From: Chryseobacterium paludis
GTDB taxonomy: Bacteria; Bacteroidota; Bacteroidia; Flavobacteriales; Weeksellaceae
NCBI RefSeq assembly: GCF_025403485.1
Contig: NZ_CP099966.1
Span: 1,550,001-1,614,000 of the forward strand
Length of the DNA: 64,000 nt
Direction: 5' to 3'
The notes under the pieces were generated by a model. The model was not told the DNA's origin and did no database searches. It saw only the letters and a program-made list of their open reading frames with translations. The position numbers were made by a program, and so were the translations under genes. Below, piece by piece: positions 6,570 to 16,000 of the stretch. The first letter of the stretch is position 1. Every line of letters begins with the position of its first letter.

Positions 6570-9500
6570 TTAATCTAAATGTTTCGGAGTGTATCCGTCT
6601 TCACTTAGTTCTTTATGTACATAATCAGCTTTCATTTCAGCATCGTAGTCAGTTTTCTTATGTTGACCCATTCTACGAAGAATTGAATCAAATAAAGAGT
6701 ATACTACCGGTACGATAATCAAGGTAAGGAATAGAGACGATGTCAAACCACCGATAACTACCCACGCCAGACCTTTATTAAATTCTGCTCCTGCTCCACT
6801 AGCCAATGCAATTGGCAACATCCCGAAGATCATCGCGATTGTTGTCATAAGGATCGGACGAAGACGGGCATGGTTAGCCTGAACCAATGCATCGTGTGTA
6901 TTTGATCCTGCTGCTTTTCTGGCATTCGTAAAGTCGACAATCAAGATCGCATTCTTTGCTACCAGACCAATCAACATGATCATCCCTAGCATCGTAAAGA
7001 TGTTCAGTGAATTCGCAGTTAAGGCAAGGATTACCATTACCCCGATCATCGCCAATGGAATTGAGAACAATACCACAAACGGATAAACGAAACTATCATA
7101 CAATGAAACCATTACCAGGTAAACCAATACGATAGCCGCTAATAAAGCAATACCTAACGTACCGAAACCTTCCTGCTGGTTTTCCATATCACCACTCCAG
7201 ATGTAATCTACCCCGATCGGTTTTTTATCGCTCTTCATGAATTGGTCTGCCCATTCATTGGCAACGTCACCCACTGGTCTACCTACTGCTTTTGCTCTTA
7301 CTTTTACGGAAGGAGATTTATCTCTACGTTCAAGTAAGCTTGGTCCAGAACCCATTTTTACTTCTGCAAACTGGCTCAAACGAACCTGTTCTCCTTTAGG
7401 ATTTGTAAACATCAGGTTTTTAACGTCATCGATAGACTGTCTGTTGGCATCTCCGAAACGGATATTAATATCATATTCGTATTCTCCGGCTCTGAATTTC
7501 CCATCTGTATTTCCGTTAAATGCAGTCTGCATTGTCTGTCCTACACTTTGAAGATTCAAGCCTAAAGAAGCCATTTTATCTCTGTCGATGTTCACCTGTA
7601 CTTCAGGGTTACCGGTATCTGTTGATAATTCAGCATCCACCGCTCCAGGAACTTTTTTCAAGAGTTCTAGAATTCTTGTAGCCTCTTTTACTGCTGTAGC
7701 ATTATCCGGAGCTGTTACTACCATTTCGATCGGTGCATTTTCAGCTCCCAGGATACCAATTGGCGCAGTTTTAAATTCAACTCCTGTAAATTTCTCTTCT
7801 AAAGCTCTTTTTACTTTAGCCGCTTTAATGTTGGTACTTTCAGCACGCTCAGATTTATCGGTAAGGTTTACCTGAACTTCAGATTGGTAGGTTGTAGCCT
7901 GAGCTCCACCAAAACCTGTTGACTGCTGACCTACTGTTGTAATCAAATCAACAACATCTTTATCGTTTCTTAAATATTTCTCAACATCTAATGTTAACTG
8001 GTTGGTCTTTTCAACCGTTGCATCTTTTGACAATTCCATTTGAACCAAGAACTGACCACGGTCAATTGGAGGGAAGAATTCACCACCGATAAAACCAAAT
8101 GCTACCAACATGAATGAAGAGATCAGAATAATAAAAGTGATCACCACTGTTGATATTCTTCTTAATGTTGATTTCAGACACCATTCAAGAATTCCAGTGA
8201 TCCAGTGTGTGAATTTATCAATCAACCCTTCAAACCAAAGGATGAATTTCTCGAACCAGTTTTTACCTGTTAAATGTTCCAGCTTACCAAATCTTGATGA
8301 TAACCAAGGAATGATCGTAAATGAAGCCAACAATGATAATAAGGTGGCAATAACTACCGTGACGCAAAACTGCCCCAGGATATTTGCTACCAGACCTGAA
8401 CTCATCGCAATCGGAAGGAATACCACCACAATTACCAATGTAATCGCCGCAACGGTAAATCCAATTTCCGAAGCTCCGTCATATGCAGCCCTGATCTTAC
8501 TTTTACCCATCTCCATGTGACGGTAAATGTTTTCCAGTACCACGATCGCATCATCCACAAGGATACCTACCACAAGAGAAAGTCCAAGTAAACTCATCAA
8601 GTTCAAAGTATACCCCATCAGGTTCATTCCAATGAAAGCAGCAATTAATGAAGCCGGAATGGAAACCATTACAATGAAGGCATTTCTAATACTGTGAAGG
8701 AATAATAACATCACCACTGCCACAAGAATAATCGCTAAGAATAAGTCGAAAATTACGTGGTTGGCAGATTCAAGGGTAAAGTCTGTAGTATCATTTACTA
8801 CTTTTACTTTTATTCCCTGAACTTTATAGGCTGCTTCTACTGTTGCAATCGTTTTCTGAACACTTTCAGATACGGCAACCGCATTGGCATCCGATTGTTT
8901 TTTAACCTGCATTAAGATCGTAGGAAACTGATTGAACCTTGCTACTTTTTCAACATCTTTCTGAGAGTCAAAAACCGTTGCAATATCAGATAAACGAACC
9001 TGAGCTCCATCTTTATTAGAAACCACAAGGTTGTTCATTTCCTGGGTTGACTTATATTTTCCTGATAATCTGATCGTAGATTTTGAAGTTCTCGTTTTCA
9101 AACTACCTGTAGGGAAATCTAAGTTTGATGAAAGAATAGCCTGTTGTACATCAGCAATGGAAAGTCCATACCCCTGTAACTTTTTCTCATCAAGGTTTAC
9201 CTGAATTTCTCTTTCCTGTCCACCCACAAGATCAACTTGTGCCACACCATTTACACGAGAGAAAATAGGTTCTATTTTTTTATCTAAAAGGTCATAAAGC
9301 TCTTTATTGTTCAATTTATCAGATGAAATACTCATCGTGATAATTGGTAAATCATCCAAAGAGAATTTGTTCAGTGAAGGTGGATCTACATCATCCGGAA
9401 GATCTTTAAGAACTGCATTTACCTTACGCTGAGCATCATTCAAAGCATAATCTACATCCGCTCCATCGTTCAGCTGAACCATGATTACAGATAAACTTTC

Positions 9501-9755
9501 GTATGAAGAAGATTCTACTTTTTTTACGTTTTCCAAAGATCCAACGGCGTCCTCAATCTTCCGGGTAACGGAAGTTTCCACCTCTGCAGGAGAAGCTCCA
9601 GGATAGGTCGTAGAAATCGTTACCATATTGGTTTCGAACTTCGGAATCAATTCGTATCCCATGAGTGTATAACTCAGGATACCTCCCAATGTCAGAATTG
9701 TAAATAATACAATAACTAACGATGGTCTTTTAATCGATATTTCTGCTAACTTCAT
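6570..9755 (-). CDS. RND multidrug efflux pump, inner-membrane subunit (HAE1/AcrB type)
   Basis: Proton-driven exporter that moves hydrophobic or amphiphilic compounds from the periplasm and inner membrane through a TolC channel. The 1061 residues match the family. TM1 lies at about 12-32, each half has a large periplasmic loop, and the GILVDDAIVVLENIYRH motif carries the paired proton-relay aspartates Asp401 and Asp402. LVAKNAILIVDF supplies the relay lysine (Lys934). The C-terminal tail is charged. It is the last gene of an operon with its adaptor (6 nt apart) and outer-membrane channel, under a TetR-type regulator. The double-Asp relay and overall pattern favour HAE1 multidrug export over CzcA-type metal export, but the substrate cannot be read from sequence. 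Confidence 0.93.
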   Translation of the reverse strand: MKLAEISIKRPSLVIVLFTILTLGGILSYTLMGYELIPKFETNMVTISTTYPGASPAEVETSVTRKIEDAVGSLENVKKVESSSYESLSVIMVQLNDGADVDYALNDAQRKVNAVLKDLPDDVDPPSLNKFSLDDLPIITMSISSDKLNNKELYDLLDKKIEPIFSRVNGVAQVDLVGGQEREIQVNLDEKKLQGYGLSIADVQQAILSSNLDFPTGSLKTRTSKSTIRLSGKYKSTQEMNNLVVSNKDGAQVRLSDIATVFDSQKDVEKVARFNQFPTILMQVKKQSDANAVAVSESVQKTIATVEAAYKVQGIKVKVVNDTTDFTLESANHVIFDLFLAIILVAVVMLLFLHSIRNAFIVMVSIPASLIAAFIGMNLMGYTLNLMSLLGLSLVVGILVDDAIVVLENIYRHMEMGKSKIRAAYDGASEIGFTVAAITLVIVVVFLPIAMSSGLVANILGQFCVTVVIATLLSLLASFTIIPWLSSRFGKLEHLTGKNWFEKFILWFEGLIDKFTHWITGILEWCLKSTLRRISTVVITFIILISSFMLVAFGFIGGEFFPPIDRGQFLVQMELSKDATVEKTNQLTLDVEKYLRNDKDVVDLITTVGQQSTGFGGAQATTYQSEVQVNLTDKSERAESTNIKAAKVKRALEEKFTGVEFKTAPIGILGAENAPIEMVVTAPDNATAVKEATRILELLKKVPGAVDAELSTDTGNPEVQVNIDRDKMASLGLNLQSVGQTMQTAFNGNTDGKFRAGEYEYDINIRFGDANRQSIDDVKNLMFTNPKGEQVRLSQFAEVKMGSGPSLLERRDKSPSVKVRAKAVGRPVGDVANEWADQFMKSDKKPIGVDYIWSGDMENQQEGFGTLGIALLAAIVLVYLVMVSLYDSFVYPFVVLFSIPLAMIGVMVILALTANSLNIFTMLGMIMLIGLVAKNAILIVDFTNARKAAGSNTHDALVQANHARLRPILMTTIAMIFGMLPIALASGAGAEFNKGLAWVVIGGLTSSLFLTLIIVPVVYSLFDSILRRMGQHKKTDYDAEMKADYVHKELSEDGYTPKHLD

Positions 9756-9761
9756 GGTCTA

Positions 9762-10823
9762 CTACTTTACAATATTGATTTTTGACCCGTTATCCAAGTT
9801 GATCTGTCCACTGGTAATTACCTGTTGTCCATCAGTAAGACCAGATAATACCTGTACTTTATCTCCGTATACTTTTCCAATCGTTACTTTGATCAGTTTG
9901 GCAGTTCCGTTTTGAACAACAAATAACTGACCTGAACTTACTCCATTTACGAATGCTTCTGAAGGAACAGTTAACATATTTTGAGTTTCAGCTCCGTGAT
10001 TGGTTTTAAATATGGCTGTAGCATACATACCTGCTTTCAGTTGTCCGTTATTTTGAATCTCAATTTCAACCGGGAAATTTAAAGAAGCATCACTCTTAGG
10101 AGCAATAAATGTAATTCTTCCACTGAAAGAACCTTCTGGTAAAACATTTACGTTAATTGGAACCTCCTGACCCAATTGAATTCTCCCAATCTGGCTTTCG
10201 TCCACTAATACAGAAAGTTTTAAGCTGTTGATATTAACAATTTCAAACATTGAATTTCCTATTGCAACAACACTTCCCGGTTCAACCATTTTTTTGTTAA
10301 CGGTACCACTGATACCTGCACGGATGCTTGTATCATTTACTCTTACTCCCTGAGCTTTTACAGCAGCCTGCATATTTTTTAACTGTAATCTTGAGTTATC
10401 CAATTGTTGCTTGGTAACCCCACCAGTCTTGTATGCATTTTCATAACGTTGGTTATCTATAATGGCATTTTGTAAGTTGTTCTGAGCCTGTGTTACATCA
10501 ACTTCGATAGCATCTCTTTTAATAGTTGCTAAAGTCTGACCAGCAGAAACTCTTGAACCTTCTTTTACCAAAACACTCACGATACGTCCGGCAATTTCAG
10601 AAGCCTGATTCATTTCCTGCTTTGGTAAAAAAGTACCGTTAGCAGAATAATCTGTATCTATATTTTCTCTTTTTACAGTAACAACATTCACATTGATCTT
10701 GTCAACCTGTTTTGCAACTTCTTTAACTTCCTGCGTCTGTTTTTCCTTGTTTCCTGCAATCTTATATGCCGCTAAACCTATAAGTACGGCTGCTACGATG
10801 ATATATATTAAAGTTTTTTTCAT
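9762..10823 (-). CDS. RND efflux periplasmic adaptor (membrane fusion protein)
   Basis: A 353-residue AcrA/HlyD-type adaptor linking the inner-membrane pump to the outer-membrane channel. An N-terminal hydrophobic segment (residues 4-20) anchors it. The split lipoyl/biotinyl-like domain is seen in EIAGRIVSVLVKEGSRVSAGQ (first half) and IRAGISGTVNKKMVEPGSVV (second half), with an alpha-helical hairpin between them (about 108-158). The beta-barrel and membrane-proximal domains follow. No lipobox cysteine is present, so anchoring is by the TM helix. It is 6 nt from the pump gene and 5 nt from the TolC-like gene, so translation is closely coupled. Confidence 0.93.
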   Translation of the reverse strand: MKKTLIYIIVAAVLIGLAAYKIAGNKEKQTQEVKEVAKQVDKINVNVVTVKRENIDTDYSANGTFLPKQEMNQASEIAGRIVSVLVKEGSRVSAGQTLATIKRDAIEVDVTQAQNNLQNAIIDNQRYENAYKTGGVTKQQLDNSRLQLKNMQAAVKAQGVRVNDTSIRAGISGTVNKKMVEPGSVVAIGNSMFEIVNINSLKLSVLVDESQIGRIQLGQEVPINVNVLPEGSFSGRITFIAPKSDASLNFPVEIEIQNNGQLKAGMYATAIFKTNHGAETQNMLTVPSEAFVNGVSSGQLFVVQNGTAKLIKVTIGKVYGDKVQVLSGLTDGQQVITSGQINLDNGSKINIVK

Positions 10824-10828
10824 TTTAG

Positions 10829-12181
10829 TTATGGGTTTTGTAGTGTGTTTAATTCTCCTTTAGCTTTAATTAATTTGATCTCAGCCTGCTTATAATCTAA
10901 CAATGCATTTGAATAATTCTGTTTCGCTTCTGTTAAAGCATTTTCAGAATCCAAAACTTCTGTAAGCGTAGCCAAACCGTTCTGGTAATTGGATTGAGTA
11001 TTTTTCTGTACTCTTTCTGCAAGGCCTACATTATCTTTCATGCTCTGGATATTAATGATTGAATTCTCCATATTGGAAATTGCATTTTTATAATCCAAAC
11101 TTAAACTTAGCTGGGTATTCTGAATATCCTGATCTAAATCCTGAATATCAATTTCCGCCTGTTGGATCTTAGCTTTTGTAGCACCACCTGTGAAGATCGG
11201 AACATTTATATTCAATCCTATTGCAGAATAATCACTCCAAAGTACACCATTACTCAGACCATTGGTAAGAGGAAATTTCTTTCCTGTTGCAGCCCACGCA
11301 TAGTTTGCCTGAAGACTTACAGTAGGATAAAGATAAGCTTCCGTCGCTTTCTTATTAAACACAAGAAGTTCTCTGTTTTTGTTCTTTACTTTCAGCTCTA
11401 AACGATCGTCCAGATTCACATTGCTCATAATAAGCTCAGGTCTTGGTTCAATCGTTTTTTCTTCAAGTTCGATTTTGGTATCAATAGGAACTCCCATATA
11501 AAACTTTAAAGCATTTTTTGAAAGTTCTACGGAATTGATCAGCTGCTGTCTGTTTGATCCAATATTAGTCAGCTGTACATTTGTACGGTCGAGATCAATA
11601 GATTTGGCCAATCCATTATCCAATAAGCTTTTGATCACATTTCTTACCCTTTCGGTGTTTGAATAACTTACTTCTACCGTTTTAAGGTTTTCTTCCTGTA
11701 CAAAAACCTGATAATAAGCCGTCGCTACATTTTCAATGATCTGTTCATTGGTCAATTGAGCATTCAGGATGTAAAACTCTCTTGTTGATTTTGCAGCTTT
11801 AAGACCAGTAAAAACTCTTTGATCAAATAGGGCCTGCTGAACATTTATTCCTGCATTGGTGCTCCAAGGCTGTCCCAACTGAGCTGTTATCCTTTGTCCA
11901 CCAAATTCCAGCAACGACTGCTGAATAATAGGATTATAGGTTAAGGCAGCAGTCCCAGTAACTTGAGGTAATGCCCCTGCTCTAGCTTCATCAATTTTGT
12001 ATTCAGCTTTTTTGATCTGTAAAGCAGCTTTTTTGGCTTCTGCTTTATTTTGGAGCGCCTGCTTGATAGCTTCCTGTAGGGAAACCTGCTGTTGGGCAGA
12101 CACTGATGAATAGCCGAAAATCATAAATGCTGCAGCTATCCCAATTTTTAGCTTGATTGCAGTTATACGTTTTCTTTTCAT
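10829..12181 (-). CDS. TolC-family outer-membrane efflux protein
   Basis: A 450-residue outer-membrane factor with a signal peptide (cleavage after about VSAQ, residue 30). Its two repeated halves of long amphipathic helices end in the typical NYQNGLATLTEVLDSENALTEA segment. That segment resembles the YxxGxxTxxxVLDAQ-like motif near the end of TolC proteins. It would form the trimeric channel through the outer membrane for the adaptor and pump encoded downstream. Ninety-six nt separate it from the TetR gene, enough room for an additional promoter, though none is clear. Gene order regulator, channel, adaptor, pump is common in Flavobacteriia. Confidence 0.93.
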   Translation of the reverse strand: MKRKRITAIKLKIGIAAAFMIFGYSSVSAQQQVSLQEAIKQALQNKAEAKKAALQIKKAEYKIDEARAGALPQVTGTAALTYNPIIQQSLLEFGGQRITAQLGQPWSTNAGINVQQALFDQRVFTGLKAAKSTREFYILNAQLTNEQIIENVATAYYQVFVQEENLKTVEVSYSNTERVRNVIKSLLDNGLAKSIDLDRTNVQLTNIGSNRQQLINSVELSKNALKFYMGVPIDTKIELEEKTIEPRPELIMSNVNLDDRLELKVKNKNRELLVFNKKATEAYLYPTVSLQANYAWAATGKKFPLTNGLSNGVLWSDYSAIGLNINVPIFTGGATKAKIQQAEIDIQDLDQDIQNTQLSLSLDYKNAISNMENSIINIQSMKDNVGLAERVQKNTQSNYQNGLATLTEVLDSENALTEAKQNYSNALLDYKQAEIKLIKAKGELNTLQNP

Positions 12182-12277
12182 AATTTATTACTTCGTTTAT
12201 TTTTTAATAGAATGTTGTTCTCAAAATACTTTATTCCTAAAGGACGTATCATATTTAAAAATACTTTAAGTTTTTAA

Positions 12278-12871
12278 CTAATTTTTAAATAACATGTTAA
12301 GTATGATCTCTTTTCGCTCTGATATAATCTTATCAAATTCTTTATCACTTATCATTAGATTCTCCATTAAAAGAGGTCGTATGGCACTTGGAAAAACTAA
12401 GAGGGAAACCATATTTAATATAAACTGAATGGGTTTCATTCTTTCAATATTTCCCAATTCCATTTCCTTTTCAATATCTTCATACATCTTTTTCAAATCC
12501 TCCTCTTCAATATCTTTCTGGTGGCAGTTTCCTTTATTGATCTGTGAAACAATATATGTTTCCAGATAAGGATATTGTAAGCTTGTAGCCAAACTGCCTT
12601 CTATAAACTGGCTCATCTTTTCTTTAAATGGTAAAGAAGAGTTCTGAATAATCTTAGATTTCTCCTGTTCTACCTTCTGCGCTTCATTAAAAACGATCTG
12701 CATCAGATTATCTCTGGAACGGAAATAGTAATTAATAAGCGTTCTGTTTACCCCGGCTTCATCTGCAATCTCTTGCGTAGTAGCATCAAATTTCCCTTTC
12801 ACAAAGAATAAATTCTTCGCGGTTTCTTTGATCAATTCTTGTGTTTGGTCTTTTTTTGCTTGGTTTGACAT
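12278..12871 (-). CDS. TetR/AcrR-family transcriptional regulator of the efflux operon
   Basis: A 197-residue repressor-type protein. Residues 9-56 form the TetR HTH: AKNLFFVKGKFDATTQEIAD followed by AGVNRTLINYYFRSRDNLMQ, including the family's F/Y-rich recognition helix. The remaining all-helical part is the ligand-binding and dimerisation domain. As first gene of the efflux cluster it probably senses a pump substrate and represses its own operon. Two near-palindromic TTGTTAAACAA sites sit directly upstream, one only 3 nt before the start codon, and are good operator candidates. Confidence 0.9.
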   Translation of the reverse strand: MSNQAKKDQTQELIKETAKNLFFVKGKFDATTQEIADEAGVNRTLINYYFRSRDNLMQIVFNEAQKVEQEKSKIIQNSSLPFKEKMSQFIEGSLATSLQYPYLETYIVSQINKGNCHQKDIEEEDLKKMYEDIEKEMELGNIERMKPIQFILNMVSLLVFPSAIRPLLMENLMISDKEFDKIISERKEIILNMLFKN

Positions 12872-12873
12872 TT

Positions 12874-12934
12874 TTGTTAAACAAATTTGTGCAAATGTAA
12901 ATCAAAATTTTTTTTTGACAAAATTGTTAAACAA
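12874..12934. promoter_or_regulatory. Paired operator-like sites upstream of the TetR gene
   Basis: Identical 11-mers TTGTTAAACAA occur at 12874-12884 and 12924-12934, exactly 50 bp apart. A related half site ATTAAACAATTA lies at 12939-12950. The near-dyad symmetry and position in the promoter region suggest binding sites for the TetR-type regulator. Confidence 0.55.
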
Positions 12935-13027
12935 AATAATTAAACAATTATTATGATTTACATCATGTTTTAAAACAAACAGTTAGAGATTAATGATTCT
13001 TAATCCCGATAAAGTGAGGTGTTTTTA

Positions 13028-13035
13028 TATATTTG
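13028..13035 (+). promoter_or_regulatory. Promoter -7 box for the large T9SS surface protein
   Basis: TATATTTG fits TAnnTTTG and ends 17 nt before the ATG, giving a very short leader. No clear TTG at -33. Confidence 0.5.
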
Positions 13036-13052
13036 CCGAAAATTAATAATCG

Positions 13053-16000
13053 ATGCGGAAAATTTTATTTCTTTTCTCTGTTTTATGTTGCACTTTTTTG
13101 TTTTCTCAAACTAAACCCACAAATGACACACCCTATTATTTTTACGAAAACAAAGGCCAGATCATTGATCAGAATGGAAAAGAAAATGCTGATGTAAAAT
13201 ATCTTTTTATATCAAATGGTCTCAATGTACAATTAAAGAAAAATGGATTTTCATATGATGTCTATCAGGTTGAAAAACTAAAAGAAGCCCCCTCCAAAGA
13301 AAAAAAACAAAATCTATCTGATGAAAAACTGGATAAATTAAAATATAAATACCACAGAATAGATATTGATTTAATTGGTTCCAATTCTAATGTTGAACTT
13401 ATTTCTGATGAGCAATCTCCTGATTACGAAAATTTCTATAATATCCCCAACAGACCCAATGGAGTTCTGAAAGTTTATAGATTTAAAAAAATTACCTATA
13501 AAAATATATACAATAATATAGACCTGGTATTTTTTAAACCAAAAGATACTTTAAAACCAATAGAATATAATTTTATTGTAAGACCAGGTGGCAAAATATC
13601 TGATATTAAAATGAAGTTTAATGGTTGTAAAACTTCGTTGGACAATGGGAAAATAAATATGAAACTCCGCTTTGGTGATATGCAGGAGAATATTCCTCTT
13701 TCATGGTTGGTAGATGGTGATAAAAAACAAGATACTCATATAAAATTCATCCAAATCAAAAATAACACTTATGGATTTGAAGGAAAACAAGATCTATACA
13801 ATAAAACATTAATAATTGATCCCGTTCCAACACCGCTATGGATTAAAAATTCACCAAATTGGGTTTGGCACGATAGTTCATACTGCCGCGTATTAGCAAA
13901 CGCAAATCAAGAAGTTTATTCAAGTTTCACAACCATTGCAAGGTATAATGTTGCTACTAATACATATAATGTAATGGATTCTAATTCTCAAAACTATGGA
14001 TATATTTCAAAATTTGATCCATTAGGAAATAAAATTTGGGGAGTATTTTTAGGAAATCATCATTTTGATTATAGTGGTGATGAAACAAATTTATTAAAAG
14101 ATATCGCTATTAATAGCAATAATGAAATATATGCAGTTGGACATGCAAGAGACTCGACGAATGGTACAAATACTATAACGACACCAGGAGCTCATAAAGA
14201 ACATTCATCATATGTAAATCCCATCTATTATGCTGAAAACGAGGATGCATTTATTATAAAATTCAATGATAGTGGGACTAAAATATGGGGCACTTATTTC
14301 GGAGGGGATAATGCAGATACTATAAATTCACTTGTGCTTGACTCTAGTGAGAATTTAATATTGGGAGGTTTTGCGGTAGGAAATAATGGAATCACAACCC
14401 CTAACGCTGCAGTTCCAACCAATTCTAATGTATATAATGGAATTTCATTTATTGCTAAATTTTCTCCTGCAGGCCAGCAAATTTATGGATCTTATTTTAA
14501 TTTAAGAGATGGTATAAAAAAGATTGATCGTGATAATGCAAACAATATCTATTTAGCGGGAACTGTTTATAGAAATTATAATACGAGTGGACAGGCTACA
14601 GCTGGCACCCATCAACAAACTATAATTGGTGAAGCCAATACTTATCTGGCAAAGCTTGACAGCAATTTTCAATTTTTGTGGTCAACTTACTATGGTGGAA
14701 GAGATGGATATGGCATTCAAAGCAATTCAGATGAAGGAGTAACATCCGTAAGTGATTTAAAAATAGATAAGGACAATAATGTAATTCTGCTGGGTGAAAC
14801 CACGGCACATGAAAAAATTTCAACTCCAGGAACCCACCAGACTCAATACAATGGATATGTTGGTAATGATATCTATTTGACAAAGTTCAATCCTACTGGA
14901 AATCAAATATGGGGAACTTATTTTGGTGCAACAACAGGTAACGCCGTAGATGATGATCAAGCATACGGCCTTTCTATAGATGACACCAATAATATATTAT
15001 TTTGTGGCCGCACATTCAATAATATTCAAATAGCAACTCCAAATGGATTTTTGCCAACAAACAATGGGGGTTATAATGGGGGATTTTTCACCAAATTTAG
15101 TACAGTAGGTAATCAAATATGGGGATCTTATTTTTATGGTGAAATTAATTCTATTTATGCCAAAAGTAATAATATTTATACCCTTGGAGCTACTCAAACA
15201 AATAATAATTTTGCTAAATTTTATGATTGTAGTGTTGGAATTTCTGCTACATCAAACTCTCCGGTTTGTATCAATTCATCCATCCAATTAAATGCAACCG
15301 GCGGAACAACATTCAATTGGACAGGACCAAATGGATTTACTTCTAATCTGCAAAACCCAACAATTCCAAATGCTACAGTAGCCAATTCGGGAACGTACAC
15401 CTGCCATATTTCTGGTTCACTAGGTTGCGATGGAACTTTTACTGCAAATGTAGTAGTTGGAGATAATATAGCACCAATTCCCAATATTGCAAACTTACCA
15501 GATATCACAGGAGATTGTCATACAACAATTTCTAATTTTCCTGCCGCAACAGATAATTGCGCTGGAGTTATCAATGCTACAACTACGGACCCACTTTCTT
15601 ATTCGATTCCTGGAACATATGTCGTTCATTGGGCCTATAATGATGGTCATGGGAATACGGCAATACAAAATCAGAATGTAATTATCAGTTCCCCAGCTCT
15701 TCCTGTAACAACAAATCCAACACAAATATTTTGTGCAACAAATCAGCCCAAAGTTTCTGACCTCCAAATTACAGGTCAAAATATCAAATGGTATGATGTA
15801 ACAGGAAACATTTTGCCTCCAACAACTCCACTTGTAACCGGGCAGACCTATTATGCATCACAAACCATTAATGGATGTGAAAGTAATAAAACAGCCATTC
15901 AGGTAACCGTAAATACGACTCCTAAACCAACAGCCAATACAGCTCAGGATTTTTGTGCCTCAATAAATCCAACCTTGACAAATCTAGTAGTTACAGGAAC

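Noticed and set aside
8110..8520. 136-codon + strand open frame inside the RND pump gene
   Set aside because: Antisense shadow of strongly conserved RND membrane segments; no start context or homology pattern.
15487..15779. Overlapping short frames on both strands within the giant surface protein
   Set aside because: They are out-of-frame shadows of Ig-like repeat coding sequence.
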